Below are positions 1-10,907 of a stretch of 13,938 bases of DNA, in pieces. Within the stretch, counting starts at the first letter, position 1, and the number at the start of each line of letters is the position of its first letter. Made by a program: the position numbers and the translations under genes. The notes beneath the pieces are model-generated. The model worked only from the letters and a program-made list of their open reading frames with translations. It was not told where the DNA came from and did not search any database. Origin of the DNA: Cyclostephanos tholiformis (Eukaryota > Bacillariophyta > Thalassiosirophyceae > Thalassiosirales > Thalassiosiraceae); the NCBI GenBank assembly GCA_036939975.1, contig JALLPB010000646.1, forward strand, positions 1-13,938. The letters run 5' to 3'.

Positions 1-589
1 TTTACACCCCCATTCGTGTAAAACTCACCCTATTGGCAGCAGGACGGTGCAGAGGTCTCTGGTTTCAAAGTTCCTTTGATTTTCTACAGGGCATTACCAA
101 TTGGTAATTGCGTTACCAAATGGTAATGCCGACGAAGAACTGCCGTGGCGTTGGAACTGGTTGGCGCACCATCATCAAGTGGAGACTTCTGTGGACAATG
201 GTGATGGTGAGGTCAGCCAAACAGGGGTCAGGTAGATCTCCATTGCCCACGATGATAATAAGGTCAGTGCACCACCCATCTGCCCCAATGTGGTTTAAAA
301 AAATGGAAAACATTGGGTTGTGTGGTTGTGGATGGGGCTTACAAATCACACCGGATGATGGGGACAACGAAGAAGCTTGGAGGAATCAAAGCCATTGGCT
401 CCGCCAGCGCCTGTTTTTTTCACCCAGGTGACCGGGTTCAAGCAAAGTATCCCCTGGACACGCGGGCACATTGCGTTAACATTGCCATTGTGGGTGAGGC
501 ATGAAGGAGGATCCGACAAACCACCTATCTGTGTTATGTTGTCACAATCCCCGATGTCAAGAGGGAATGCTACATCATCAAGAAAAACT
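1..589. other. Non-coding or decayed stretch upstream of transposase relic
   Basis: No credible gene is visible. Short open frames exist (for example 108-431 and 377 onward on +), but their translations show no family I recognise before about base 590. A small perfect inverted repeat, TTTACAC (1-7) and GTGTAAA (16-22), sits at the very edge. A 41-base near-palindrome lies at 90-130. The stretch is probably the decayed 5' part of the piggyBac-like element plus flanking DNA, but I cannot place the element's left end. No TTAA, the usual piggyBac target, is seen between base 1 and the 90-130 palindrome. Confidence 0.5.
90..130. repeat. 41-bp near-palindrome of ATTACC/GGTAAT units (left copy)
   Basis: The outer arms GGCATTACCA (90-99) and TGGTAATGCC (121-130) are exact reverse complements. 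Inside them lie a perfect 16-base palindrome, ATTACCAATTGGTAAT (93-108), and a second unit, TTACCAAATGGTAA (113-126). A closely related double unit occurs at 1625-1665, so the two copies bracket the transposase relic. They may be subterminal repeats of that element or protein-binding sites. Which one cannot be told from a single locus. Confidence 0.7.
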
Positions 590-1442
590 TCCCCTTGGAA
601 GCCTCACCCATTTAGCACGATTGCCAATGGGGATGAGGGCAAGCCAATAATGTGGCGGGTGAAGATGATGGAGGGCAAGGATTGTCCAAAGAAAGCTGAT
701 GGGCGCTGGGCATTCCCGTTAGAACTTCCGGCTAGGTTGGGGAAGACTATGACAATGATGCTTGAGCTGATGCAGCTGATATGTTGGAAGGGGAAGGTCG
801 TGGTTGGGGATAGTGGCTTCTGTGTTAGGTAGGGTGTGATTGAATGTCACAAGCACAGGGTATGGTTTCAAGCCTATGTGAAGAAGTGTGGAAACTGGCC
901 TCGTGGAGTGCCGGGAGAAGTCATCAATGGGTATTTCGATGAGTTGCCACTCGGCCACTGTGAGACCTACATCTCAGAACACAACAATATCGAGTTTTGT
1001 ATTCACTGTTGTCGCGATTCAAAATATGTTGCAAAGATAATGTCAACGCATGGGATGTTGGAGAGGAGGGAGGATTATCCAATGTATTGGAAGGTTAACG
1101 GCCAGTGGAAGATGTTCAAGTATACCGAGCCATTCAGTCGCTATTCACAGGCAAAACATTAGGTGGAATGTGAATAACAGTCACCACAATCCTACCGGTT
1201 TAGACCTGCCTCCCATGTGCCTTAGGAGCAGGCTTAGGAATGCTGATCACGCCTTGAAAAAGCGAAAGAGAGGGGGGGGAAAGTGGAATCACACGTGCCG
1301 CTGTTTTAATGTTGTGACGTCAAAATGCGTGCACCTTAGGTGCCATGAATGCCAAAAACAGATCAGAACCTACTGCGCCTGTGACCCATTGACGCCCCTG
1401 TGCACATGCTGCCACACATTGCATTGTCAAGAGTTAGAATAA
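590..1442 (+). pseudogene. Broken piggyBac-family (DDE_Tnp_1_7-like) transposase
   Basis: Family-typical segments appear in order. They are KPHPF near 599, GKPIMWRVK followed by EGKDxPKKADG, VVVGDSGFCV (an Asp at 809-811, probably one of the catalytic aspartates), WPRGVPGEVI, and KIMSTHGML. A cysteine-rich zinc-binding-like tail (about 1300-1430) follows. The gene is disabled in at least two places. The first is an in-frame TAG at 830-832 just after the DSGF motif. The second is a TAG at 1160-1162 with a +1 shift just after it, where the reading moves to another frame (VNNSHHNPTGLD, then the Cys tail, ending at 1442). The N-terminal half is not recognisable, though the same frame is open back to 377. 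I infer an old, immobile copy. Family identity rests on remembered motifs, not on a search. Confidence 0.78.
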
Positions 1443-1839
1443 TTCATTTTAGGAAGTTACTATTTGGTAATTCGATTTTTCCCCCCAAAGTGGCCTTGTA
1501 GTACGGAATCGTAACCTAGTAATGGCACCTGAGGACAGAGATTTTTAGTGGGTAACTGAGTAGAACTATGTCTTGGGGTGCTAAACCCCATTTGTTAGTC
1601 TCCAAGAGGTCTGATAAGGCCTTGTAATCATTTGGTAATTTGCATTACCATTTGGTAATTTTGCCCTGCAGAATATCCAGGTATTATTGAAATGCACTAA
1701 GTTACCCAAAAGCTTAAACCATTGTATGATTTAAGTATTGGAAGATGGCAGGATTGCATGCTATGATGTTTTTTTTGTGTCATAAATAGCAAATAAGGTT
1801 TTTCTTGCAAGTTAGAAAACAAAAGCATACAATTGACAA
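1443..1839. other. Non-coding gap between transposase relic and ARF-GEF 3' end
   Basis: No gene is seen. The stretch holds GTTACTATTTGGTAATTC (1456-1473), the repeat cluster at 1625-1665, a T-run near 1768-1775, and two TTAA tetranucleotides (1714-1717 and 1731-1734). The latter are potential piggyBac target sites, but no matching left-end TTAA is present. The part nearest 1840 should contain the 3' UTR of the minus-strand ARF-GEF gene. I see no clear AATAAA on that strand. Confidence 0.5.
1625..1665. repeat. ATTACC/GGTAAT palindromic cluster (right copy)
   Basis: This double unit resembles the 90-130 cluster. ATCATTTGGTAAT is followed by the near-palindrome ATTACCATTTGGTAAT (1644-1659), and it ends in TTTTGCC where the left copy ends in ATGCC. 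The spacing of about 1.5 kb around a transposase relic suggests element-associated subterminal repeats. A related single unit lies at 1456-1473. Confidence 0.65.
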
Positions 1840-4800
1840 CTACCTAGACGCAGCTCGTCTTGCAGCTTCAATCCGAGACTTTTCAATCGCTGCCTTACGT
1901 TTCACTTCTCGTCTGATGCTTGTATTAATGTCTTCCATCCACTGTTTCTTTTCAGTCTTATCTGCACATGTGACTAAGAAGGATTTATTTGGATGGTGAA
2001 TATGGAACGAATTCTGTTTAGTGTAATAGCCTTGGCTTTCACTATCATCGATCTTCATCAAATGAAGTGGCAACTCTTCATGAACCTTATAGTCACCCTC
2101 TTTTGACACGTGAGCGTAGACCAATACGTCAGAGAATAAAAAGAAGCGGTAGGTGGAAGTACGGGCCGCGAGTTGGTGATGTTTGACAAGGTCACCTTCT
2201 CTTACATAGCATCGGGATGTATCATTCAGCAAAATATCCCCATTTCTTATGCGACTTGCGACTTGTTTCATTGCATTGATTTTTGTCTCCCCGTCGACTT
2301 CTTTATTCCGCTCATTCAGATCGCGGAATCGAGTCACGCGACATAGCAACTTGTTAAAAGCAGATCGCTCCACTGCCATGCCCAGGTAGGATGCCGCGCG
2401 GAGTGAATGTTCGATCGCATCCATGCAGCAGTCAAGCCCAGCAAGGTCAAGATGAGCATTGTCGATGGTGGCATTGATAGCGCCATGGATATGGTGCCAA
2501 TTTGCACTAAACATTTGGCGTGCTACATCCTGCAACAGTTGATCATCTAGTGATTGAAACTTATCATGTTGGACAGCGAACGTTCTTAACAGCTCTTGCG
2601 CAGGTTCCACACTCCTGACCCAGTTATGGATAGAACTAGAGAGGTTCGTCGGATCTTTGGACGGAAGTGAATAATGTGTATCGTTTTGTTTACTCCTCTT
2701 AATCAGAGTGGGGGAGGTTGAGATAACTATGGGCATCGATTCGATCGAATCATATATTGAGTAGATATAGTCTCGAAACTTGTCAACGCCGTCGTCCACA
2801 CCACGCAAATTATTCATGAACTCGTTTTTGGTCATCCTCTTAGGAAATTTGCCCTTGGACACTTGCGTCTTATGCAAATCGGTATTCAACATGATTATCG
2901 CAAATGAAACGAGAAAGACCGTATCTTGATTCTGAAATGGGCACTTCTGGAGATCCCCAGCATTGTCCTCCCAGTAGCACTGGCTAAAAGTAGAAATGAT
3001 TCTGTCAATCTTCTGTGCCTCGCCAGGAAGGCGAAAGCCGCAATTCGTGAGGTAGTGTCGTAATCTGATAGTATCAAGCACATTTTGAAAATGGTTTTTG
3101 GTTTTGGGAGAATATGGTATCGTTAGAGTTGACCAAAGAAAATATTTGGTCATAAGTAGACTTACGCTTGTTCAATGTTCATGCCAACAAAGGAAGTGGC
3201 TCTAGCAAAGTTGAACCGTACAAGATTGAAAAAATCGGCGTCGGCACCATCAATTCCACCTTCTCCAAGGTAATCTCCGAGTAAGCCAGAATCAATGGAC
3301 GACAGGTGAATTCGGAGAAAGGTGGAGATTTGTCTTGGTGATGAGGTAAGTATTCGACTCGCAATGAGAAAGTCTATCCCTTTTTTGAGGCCCTTTGTGG
3401 CAATCAACTCAAATGCAACATCAAAAATTTCTTGCTCATGCAATGAGGCTTGCTTTGACGAGTCTTGGCTCATGGAGTGCATGATACGAAATGATGTTGG
3501 CGTTTCAATTTCACTGCTTGATGTCAACGTTAGAGATAGCAATGGGGCCTTCCGTTTTTCGATTGATGTCCTCCAGTAGTCAATAATATTCTCGCTTTCA
3601 AAACTAAGAACTGGTATAAGCCGCGGCGATAGTCCAAGTCCGTCAAATGAATCATTTTCAGAAAACAGGTTGTCGTCGTTTGGGTCCACCAACCCTGATT
3701 CAGCTGTCCATCCTTTGTGCGACGAAATGGAAGCACAATCCATCATAGATTTGGCGATTGCGGTGATTGCATCAAATGATTTTTGCCGCATTGTCTGAGC
3801 TGATTCGCGATTATTCAAAGCCGAATTCTCCCGTGGGAAGAGGGCAGGCCTACGGGAAGAACCAGTACCTCCATTTATACTGGCAAAACGACCATGCTCG
3901 CTGATGATTGTGCCGCATTTCTCGGCTAAAGTGCACAGCGCCTCACACATCTTATTCATTATCCTGCAATATGAAGGAGGCAACATGCCATGTAACATGC
4001 CATCATTTTCATAACTGATATACAGGTCAAGTGCATCTTTGGTATTGGACGAAAACCATAGCTTCAATTCTTCCAGAACATCTAGCTGTTGGCGTATTAA
4101 CGATGGCATACCTTCTGATAGTGTGACACCATCATTGCCGCTAGCACTGCCAATATGTACTTGGGGTTCAAGAAGGAGCAACTTCAACACAAAGTGCTCG
4201 ATCAATACAGCCAATTCAATCTTCATTTGGCATCGATAATATGGATTACACCACAGTTGAGTGATGATCCTTAAAATACGACGATATACTTGGCAATTCT
4301 CAATCGATGAAGAGGTATTTGACAATAATGTTGGGACTACTAGTCGTCGGATTGCATAAGTCATAGGATTGAAGTTCTGCCTTGCAACTAGCGCTAAGTT
4401 CGCTTCTTCTGCATGATGATATCGCATGACATCCTCTGCAGATACTGCAACATGCCACATCCTGATAAAATGCAATAGAAGCTCAAAACCGAGGAGCTTG
4501 CTGGCAACATCACGAGGCACAGGGTCCGTTTGAGATATCATTTTAACTTTTCCTGAGCAAATCTTCACAATAGTGGCAAGAATGGAAAATGAAATAATAT
4601 TGGAATGAATGGCACCTCGATATGATGTTGATCCTTTTCCGAAGATACCTTCGCCGATTGAGTTCATCAAATCATGCCACAATAGCTCACTACCCCCGGA
4701 TCGATATATTTGATACATTGCAAGTTGTGTATAGGTAACAACATCAACCGTTACCACTGCCCTTTCCACAGGATTCGACAAATTATTGTGAAAGTGCTGC

Positions 4801-7727
4801 GGTGATACAGCGTCTTCGCGGGTGAATTCAATAGATCCATGTTTGGCCGTGTCCAACCCTGTTCCGACCCGTGACAACATAATAGACACAAGTTCTTTCA
4901 ATGCAATGGCAGCTGCCTGAGGTGCGCCGAAATTTATATTTTGTTCTGCATCGGAGAGCAAGAAGTCGTCCCGGATAGCTACCGCACTTGGGAGCCCTTC
5001 CTTGTTGAAAGGCCAACTTTGTGTGGGAATACTTGCGCCGAAGTAGAACACAAACAAATAGAACCTCAATACAAATCCGACAGTGCGATCGTTCAGCTTG
5101 CCCCCCGCATAACGTACCGCGTCTGAAACAAAGTCTACACAAGCACGAAAGTATGTTTCTCGCGCCGAACATGTCGCTACATCACACACTGCCTGTATAG
5201 TCAAATCGAGGATTGTCAGCCGTGCACTTGCTTCAAAGCTGCCGTCAGTATTGCAATCGTCTTCTGTAAAATCGTTCGCGAAGAAGTTGGTCTCATTAAG
5301 CATCGATGTTAATCCTTCGATCGCAACAAGAGAGGAAGCCCCGTGAGAAATGTAGCAAGCTGTCAGAATCGGTGTGATAGCAGTCATCCTGGATTGCAAA
5401 TCTGAACACGCTGCATCTTCAATTTGAGCGCATTCGACTACAGGAATAAAATGCATCGTTTCCAAAGCTGCCTGCAACGTGTCATCGCTGTGGCCAAAAC
5501 TCATTATATTAGGAGGTGAAAGATAGGAGGGATTGCTTTGTTGGCTTCTCGAAGATATTGAATAGCCCGAATGCCTCGTTGTTTGATGCACCCGTGACGT
5601 TTCAATCGGATCAACCTTTTGGCCGGGTACTTGGAAAGAAGAATCGGCATGTCGCAAGTTTTGGTCGACATTAATTTGACTCGGAGGATGAGCCGAAGCT
5701 GAGCCGACCCATGATGGAACAGCAATCTCGCTCTCTTCGCGTGAAGATTGGATCAAATTCAATCGATTTTTAGCTGATGAGGTGCTCATTAAGGTATGTG
5801 TGGATCTATCCATGATGTGATACCTTCCCACATCAGATTGAACCACTGTGCCTCCGGTGCAGTAGTAAGCGTTTAGTTCCTTTGTTTTAGAACGTAAAAC
5901 CGACAACACTAAGGGCAATGGTCGCAGACATTCCAAATTTTCAAGCCGCTGTCTGTACGCAAGCAATAATGGTTGCTCAACTCTTGCTGCCAAATCCGCA
6001 ACAAAATTTCTAGGCGTTCGCTCTAAAACAGTGTATCCTTCGGGAATGAGATCTCCCTTGGCTGGTCTGAGACAAGTTACTCCTGTCACTGGATTCCCTT
6101 CCCGGGAACGTCTATAACAAATGTATATACGCTCTCCTGAGGATGATGGGTTGATATTTGCCGCTGGTGATACCGACGATCCCAACTCACTGTTATTGTT
6201 TGACGAGCTTTCTTCTTTCTTTCGGCTTCCTCCGGGTTGATAGTGCCTGACTACACTAAATCCCGGCGGAACGAACTCATTTCGATCCGGGTAAATCACA
6301 CAAAAGGCGGTGACACACGGTCGCTGTGCTGCCCTTTCCCAACTAGGCTCCTTTTTCACATTAAAAAAAAGTCGTTGACTTGTTCGACCCGTTCCCGTGT
6401 TCTTAACCGATTCTTCTCCAAGTTGAAAGGCTCTGTAGTATCCTTTCGGCGGGATATCACATGCGGAAGTGATGATGACATCTGTGATTGCGGCTGTGGC
6501 AACACTATTGGGACATTCATCGAGAGATAGAAGTTCACTCCCACGGTCCATGCCCTCTTTTGCTGATGAGGCAAAGCTCTGGGCCACAGAGACGGAAGAC
6601 GAAAACCTTGCCATGATTTTGTTAGACACTGAACTAGTTGAGCGTTTCATTTTGCTCGTACTGGTAGGCTCAGTCGGTGATGGAAATACAGGATTCGATA
6701 TTGATAGAATACGAGCATACTCCGATCCGAACATTGTAAGATGACGTCTGCGGCCAATCTTACTTCCACCACTATCGCCCGATGAAGCACATTCATGAGT
6801 AGGTAACCGAGAGGCAGGTCCGTTTTCAATTGATGCTTCCTTTTTCATGCCATCAGAAGGCATTTCTCCAAAAAAGTCGTTAGGATTGAATGTACAAATT
6901 TTGTTGTTCCAGCTGATTGTGCAAGTGTCCATCCTGTCAATATTACTCAGCTGATCATCACCGTCGAATCCATTACCCATGGGAAATCCTTGATCGTCGC
7001 ATGGAGTGTTCATGGCAAAAAATCGAGCATTCCCTCCATTATTCAGGCGCGGAGTAGGATTGTTGTCACTGGCATTATCACTGCGTCGATTTATATTGGA
7101 TTGATCATAAATCGATGATTTCTGCTCATCATCACGGGTCGTTGAGTCTTCCAATTCCAATGAAAATAATTGATCGCTGTTGGAGTAATTCATTCCACTG
7201 TTCCCTCCTTCCCTCCGGCCATTTGATGAGGATGACTGCAAGGACCATGAACACAAATTAGCTAAAGGAATTGCTCCTAACAAACATGCGCCGATGCTAT
7301 ACGACGGTACATTGGCACCAGCGCAAAGGAACGGATTACTGGCATCTGATACATCGTTTTTCTGTGATGAGGATGAGAGTGATCGCGGCGGAAATCCCAA
7401 ACCAGTACTGTAATCAGACCCCTCTGTCATGCTGGTAACATCATTTCCATCATCGCTCTGGTTTTTTTTACTATCGCTAGCATTACTGTGGCTGGAGAGT
7501 AGTAACGACCTCATGCCACTCCCTTGCCGCGCGTATGTGCTTATATTTCCGCCGACAAGAATGTGGACTTTGTCGTCGTTCTCGAAATTTCCAGAAGGCG
7601 CATCGCCTTCCGTGATTTGATGGAGAATTGATCTGATGATGCGATTGGCGTGTTCGAGGCCCTGGTCGTCGGCTGCTGCCGCTGAACGGTCACAACCTTC
7701 ACCGCAGCTCACTCCCATGGATGGCAT
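1840..7727 (-). CDS. Sec7-PH ARF guanine nucleotide exchange factor with MABP-like region (two exons)
   Basis: The coding sequence is the join of 7727-3166 and 3064-1840 on the minus strand, about 1928 residues. Family knowledge: Sec7 proteins load GTP onto ARF GTPases on Golgi, endosomal or plasma membranes. Residues 1-400 are low-complexity and Ser/Asn/Asp-rich. Residues about 406-650 look like a MABP β-prism, with repeated P-x-GY/GF turns (IPPKGYY, VPPGFSVV, IPEGYTVL) and an IYICYRR strand. Residues about 1433-1628 are Sec7, with GDYLGE, then FRLPGEAQKIDR carrying the glutamic finger (about E1536), then IIMLNTDLH. Residues about 1807-1906 are a PH domain (FFLFSDVLVYA, ending near KKQWM). 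A basic helix closes the protein. The frame opens at a GTG (7754) after an in-frame stop, so I take the first ATG, at 7727, with A at -3. The Sec7 and PH calls are strong; the MABP call is moderate. The ARF substrate and membrane are unknown. Confidence 0.9.
3065..3165 (-). other. 101-base spliceosomal intron inside the Sec7 domain
   Basis: Read on the minus strand, the donor is GC|GTAAGT (intron begins at 3165) and the acceptor is ATCAG|ATTACG (AG at 3066-3065). The acceptor AG is the only AG after the donor. Splicing joins the split alanine codon (GC + A) to give NIEQALRHYLTNCGFRLPGEAQ-type sequence, which restores the continuous Sec7 helix before the glutamic finger. Unspliced reading stops at the TAA inside GTAAGT. 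A CTAAC branch-point candidate lies at 3126-3122. A perfect 7-base stem (GACCAAA 3131-3137 with TTTGGTC 3145-3151) lies between donor and branch point. Confidence 0.9.
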
Positions 7728-8123
7728 TCTCTTGTTTCGGATGCGCGATGCCACACTGAACTCGGTCTTTCAGGAAGCCGGAGATCCCGAGTCCAAGCAA
7801 GGGCTCAATTAGCCGTCCGTCATTGTTCGTCCCTCTATCAGGAAGAATAAGTGTTCGTTTCATTTTTGGCGCCACGCTGGGGGGGAAACTACCTAATTTG
7901 TGATATGGAAGTAAAAAACGGATTATGATAAATCTCTCTATCTCTCGAGCTACGTCATATTGTAGATTTACCTAACGCTAGAGAGAGGGGGGTAAAAGAT
8001 ATTCTGAAAAAAAATCACAAAAATCGTTCCCTACAACCCGGGACCCTCAATCTGCTAACGACTCTCCGAAACACGAAAGAGAGAGCGAGGGCAAAACCAA
8101 CACACACACAAACAGGATCAACC
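7728..8123. promoter_or_regulatory. Divergent promoter region between ARF-GEF and twin-CX9C gene
   Basis: These 396 bases separate two start codons facing away from each other, so both promoters and 5' leaders must lie here unless there are upstream exons. Visible features are an ACGTCA motif (7952-7957), identical to half of a CRE, and CTCTCTA (7934-7940) as an inverted partner of TAGAGAG (7979-7985). An A-run precedes a C-rich tract near 8010-8045, and a CA-rich repeat lies around 8098-8111. No clear TATA box is seen at a sensible distance from either start. The function of each motif is not shown by the sequence. Confidence 0.45.
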
Positions 8124-8576
8124 ATGGTATGGAATAGACTCCGCGACGCCTTTTCCGGCACGCCCACCCTCGATGGTCCGTCGAAGCTCCCACCCTACTT
8201 TCCGGTGGAACCAAGAGGCTGCGAAAAGCACGCCCAGAAACTCTTCGAATGTCTGGCGAAGGATGCCACCGAGAAGGCGCGCGACATGGAAAAGGCGGGA
8301 TATGCGAAGAGCCATTATCCCGACGTAGAGGCGGAGAGGTTGAAGAAGTTGAATGCGCGCGAAGACGTCGCCGCGAGGATGAAGATGGACGGGAAGGATG
8401 TGGATTTGTCCAAATTGCCATCGCCGGACGACAATCCGCTTGACGAATGCCGAACCCTCATCGCGTATTACAAACGATGCTGTGATAGAGAATTAAAGAA
8501 GAAAAAGAACTGGATTCTGACCGAGCCGTACAGGGTGCAAGAGGAGTATAGATATAAGAAGAGTGGAGGCGAATAG
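8124..8576 (+). CDS. Twin-CX9C (CHCH-type) small protein, probable mitochondrial intermembrane space
   Basis: The protein has 150 residues. Two CX9C motifs are visible: C33-x9-C43 (in GCEKHAQKLFEC) and C109-x9-C119 (in ECRTLIAYYKRC), with an extra C120. In the twin-CX9C family each motif forms one helix of a disulphide-locked hairpin. Members are imported through Mia40/Erv1 and often serve cytochrome oxidase, complex I or MICOS assembly. Here the two motifs are 65 residues apart, much further than the usual short turn. The linker is charged (Lys, Asp, Glu, Arg) and probably helical. No cleavable presequence is evident beyond a short N-terminal WNRLRDAF helix, which fits Mia40 import. The start sits in ACCATGG, a strong context. 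I cannot name an orthologue. It could instead be a non-mitochondrial CHCH-like protein. Confidence 0.75.
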   Translation: MVWNRLRDAFSGTPTLDGPSKLPPYFPVEPRGCEKHAQKLFECLAKDATEKARDMEKAGYAKSHYPDVEAERLKKLNAREDVAARMKMDGKDVDLSKLPSPDDNPLDECRTLIAYYKRCCDRELKKKKNWILTEPYRVQEEYRYKKSGGE

Positions 8577-9079
8577 TGCATCTTTTGGTCGGGCGTGATA
8601 AGATTGAACCAGCAAAAATTTCGCGTAAAAATATCCAACACAATGCAGCCCCCTGACTATCTTTTCTAACTCATCTGAAGAAAGAAAAAAAATCGTCTCT
8701 GTTTCGACGTGATCAAAACTTTGACTACTTAAATAAAGTAGAGCATAATAGGGTTTATGCCACAGGTATGTTATTAGATTGGATTATATTATTCTGGCAC
8801 ACGAAACAGGACGATCAGATGAAAACATGGTGTCTCAAATTCAAATACTCCTCTAGAGCCCTACTCCTCACTCGTGGGTGTAGCTGCATGTGAAGATGGT
8901 CAAATACACGGATATGTTATTTTCGTTCATGCTATGGGACAGGAATACACATCGAAGCACAGGATTCAAGACAGGCCATGCCGCCAGAGAGAGAGAGTGA
9001 CCTCACACCATATCCAACAAAACCAACCTTTGTATGTACCTAGGTAAAACAAAACGTAGATAGCCGTGGTACATTACTA
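8577..9079. other. Non-coding interval downstream of the twin-CX9C gene
   Basis: No gene is seen. The first part should be the 3' UTR of the twin-CX9C gene. AATAAA at 8732-8737 is a possible polyadenylation signal about 155 bases after its stop, but AATAAA is not a dependable signal in algae. A GA microsatellite lies near 8987-8998. The stretch ends at the MITE. The promoter of the phytochelatin synthase gene may begin here or within the MITE. Confidence 0.45.
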
Positions 9080-9267
9080 CAGTGCCCAGTACAGTTGTCC
9101 CGATGCAAACTATCAAGATTTTTCTATTTGTACTATTCCTAAAGTAGACTCCGACGAGAAGTTAGGAGGAACAATGGGCGGCCTAACTTCTCGTAGAGTC
9201 AGATTATAGGAATAGTTATAAGACAAAAATCTAGATTTTTGCCTCGGGACAATTGTACTGGGCACTG
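9080..9267. mobile_element. 188-bp Tc1/mariner-type MITE forming a long hairpin
   Basis: The left end reads TA then CAGTGCCCAGTACA (9080-9093). The right end is its exact reverse complement, TGTACTGGGCACTG (9254-9267), followed by TA (9268-9269). A terminal CAGT and a TA target duplication are hallmarks of Tc1/mariner elements. The first 24 terminal bases match with one mismatch (9080-9103 against 9244-9267). A 13-base perfect stem lies next to the centre (9154-9166 with 9182-9194), leaving a 15-base loop. The middle of the arms pairs imperfectly. No transposase is encoded, so mobility would need an enzyme supplied from elsewhere. It lies between the twin-CX9C gene and the phytochelatin synthase, and transcripts through it could fold into a long stem. 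Confidence 0.68.
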
Positions 9268-9283
9268 TAGTACTTAGGTACTA

Positions 9284-10814
<1,531 letters not shown>

Positions 10815-10907
10815 TCCTCGCACAAATAGGCTTAAAAGATCATGCTAAAAAGTGTAGCTAAGTGCTTTCTGAGTAAAGCTTAAAAAATTATCGAGTATGG
10901 TTCATTT
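10815..10907. other. 93-bp convergent 3' intergenic gap
   Basis: This short AT-rich spacer lies between the stops of phytochelatin synthase (+) and CDC5L (-). The 3' UTRs of the two genes almost certainly overlap, so antisense read-through is possible. No polyadenylation hexamer of the AATAAA type is evident on either strand. Confidence 0.5.

Noticed and set aside
108..431. 107-residue open frame on the + strand
   Set aside because: It starts inside the palindromic repeat and its translation shows no family. It is probably chance or decayed element sequence.
425..450. GGTTCAAGC, reminiscent of a tRNA B box
   Set aside because: It does not fit the B-box consensus fully, and no A box or cloverleaf can be drawn around it.
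1315..1322. Second TGACGTCA (CRE) site
   Set aside because: It falls inside the transposase relic with no promoter nearby, so chance is the simpler explanation.
1840..3153. Separate 437-residue gene
   Set aside because: Its first 30 residues are intron translation. Splicing joins it to the upstream frame and completes one Sec7 domain.
4828..5172. 114-residue Cys-rich open frame on the - strand
   Set aside because: It is an out-of-frame shadow inside the ARF-GEF coding sequence.
7728..7754. Nine-residue N-terminal extension of the ARF-GEF beginning at GTG
   Set aside because: GTG is not a normal start in nuclear eukaryotic genes. An in-frame TGA lies just upstream, and the first ATG at 7727 has a good context.
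8047..8421. 124-residue open frame on the - strand
   Set aside because: It is antisense to the twin-CX9C gene. The translation is Arg/Ser-rich with no family signal.
9069..9281. Hairpin as an intrinsic transcription terminator or CRISPR-like repeat
   Set aside because: The organism is eukaryotic. The TA-CAGT ends and the length fit a MITE, and there is no repeat-spacer periodicity.
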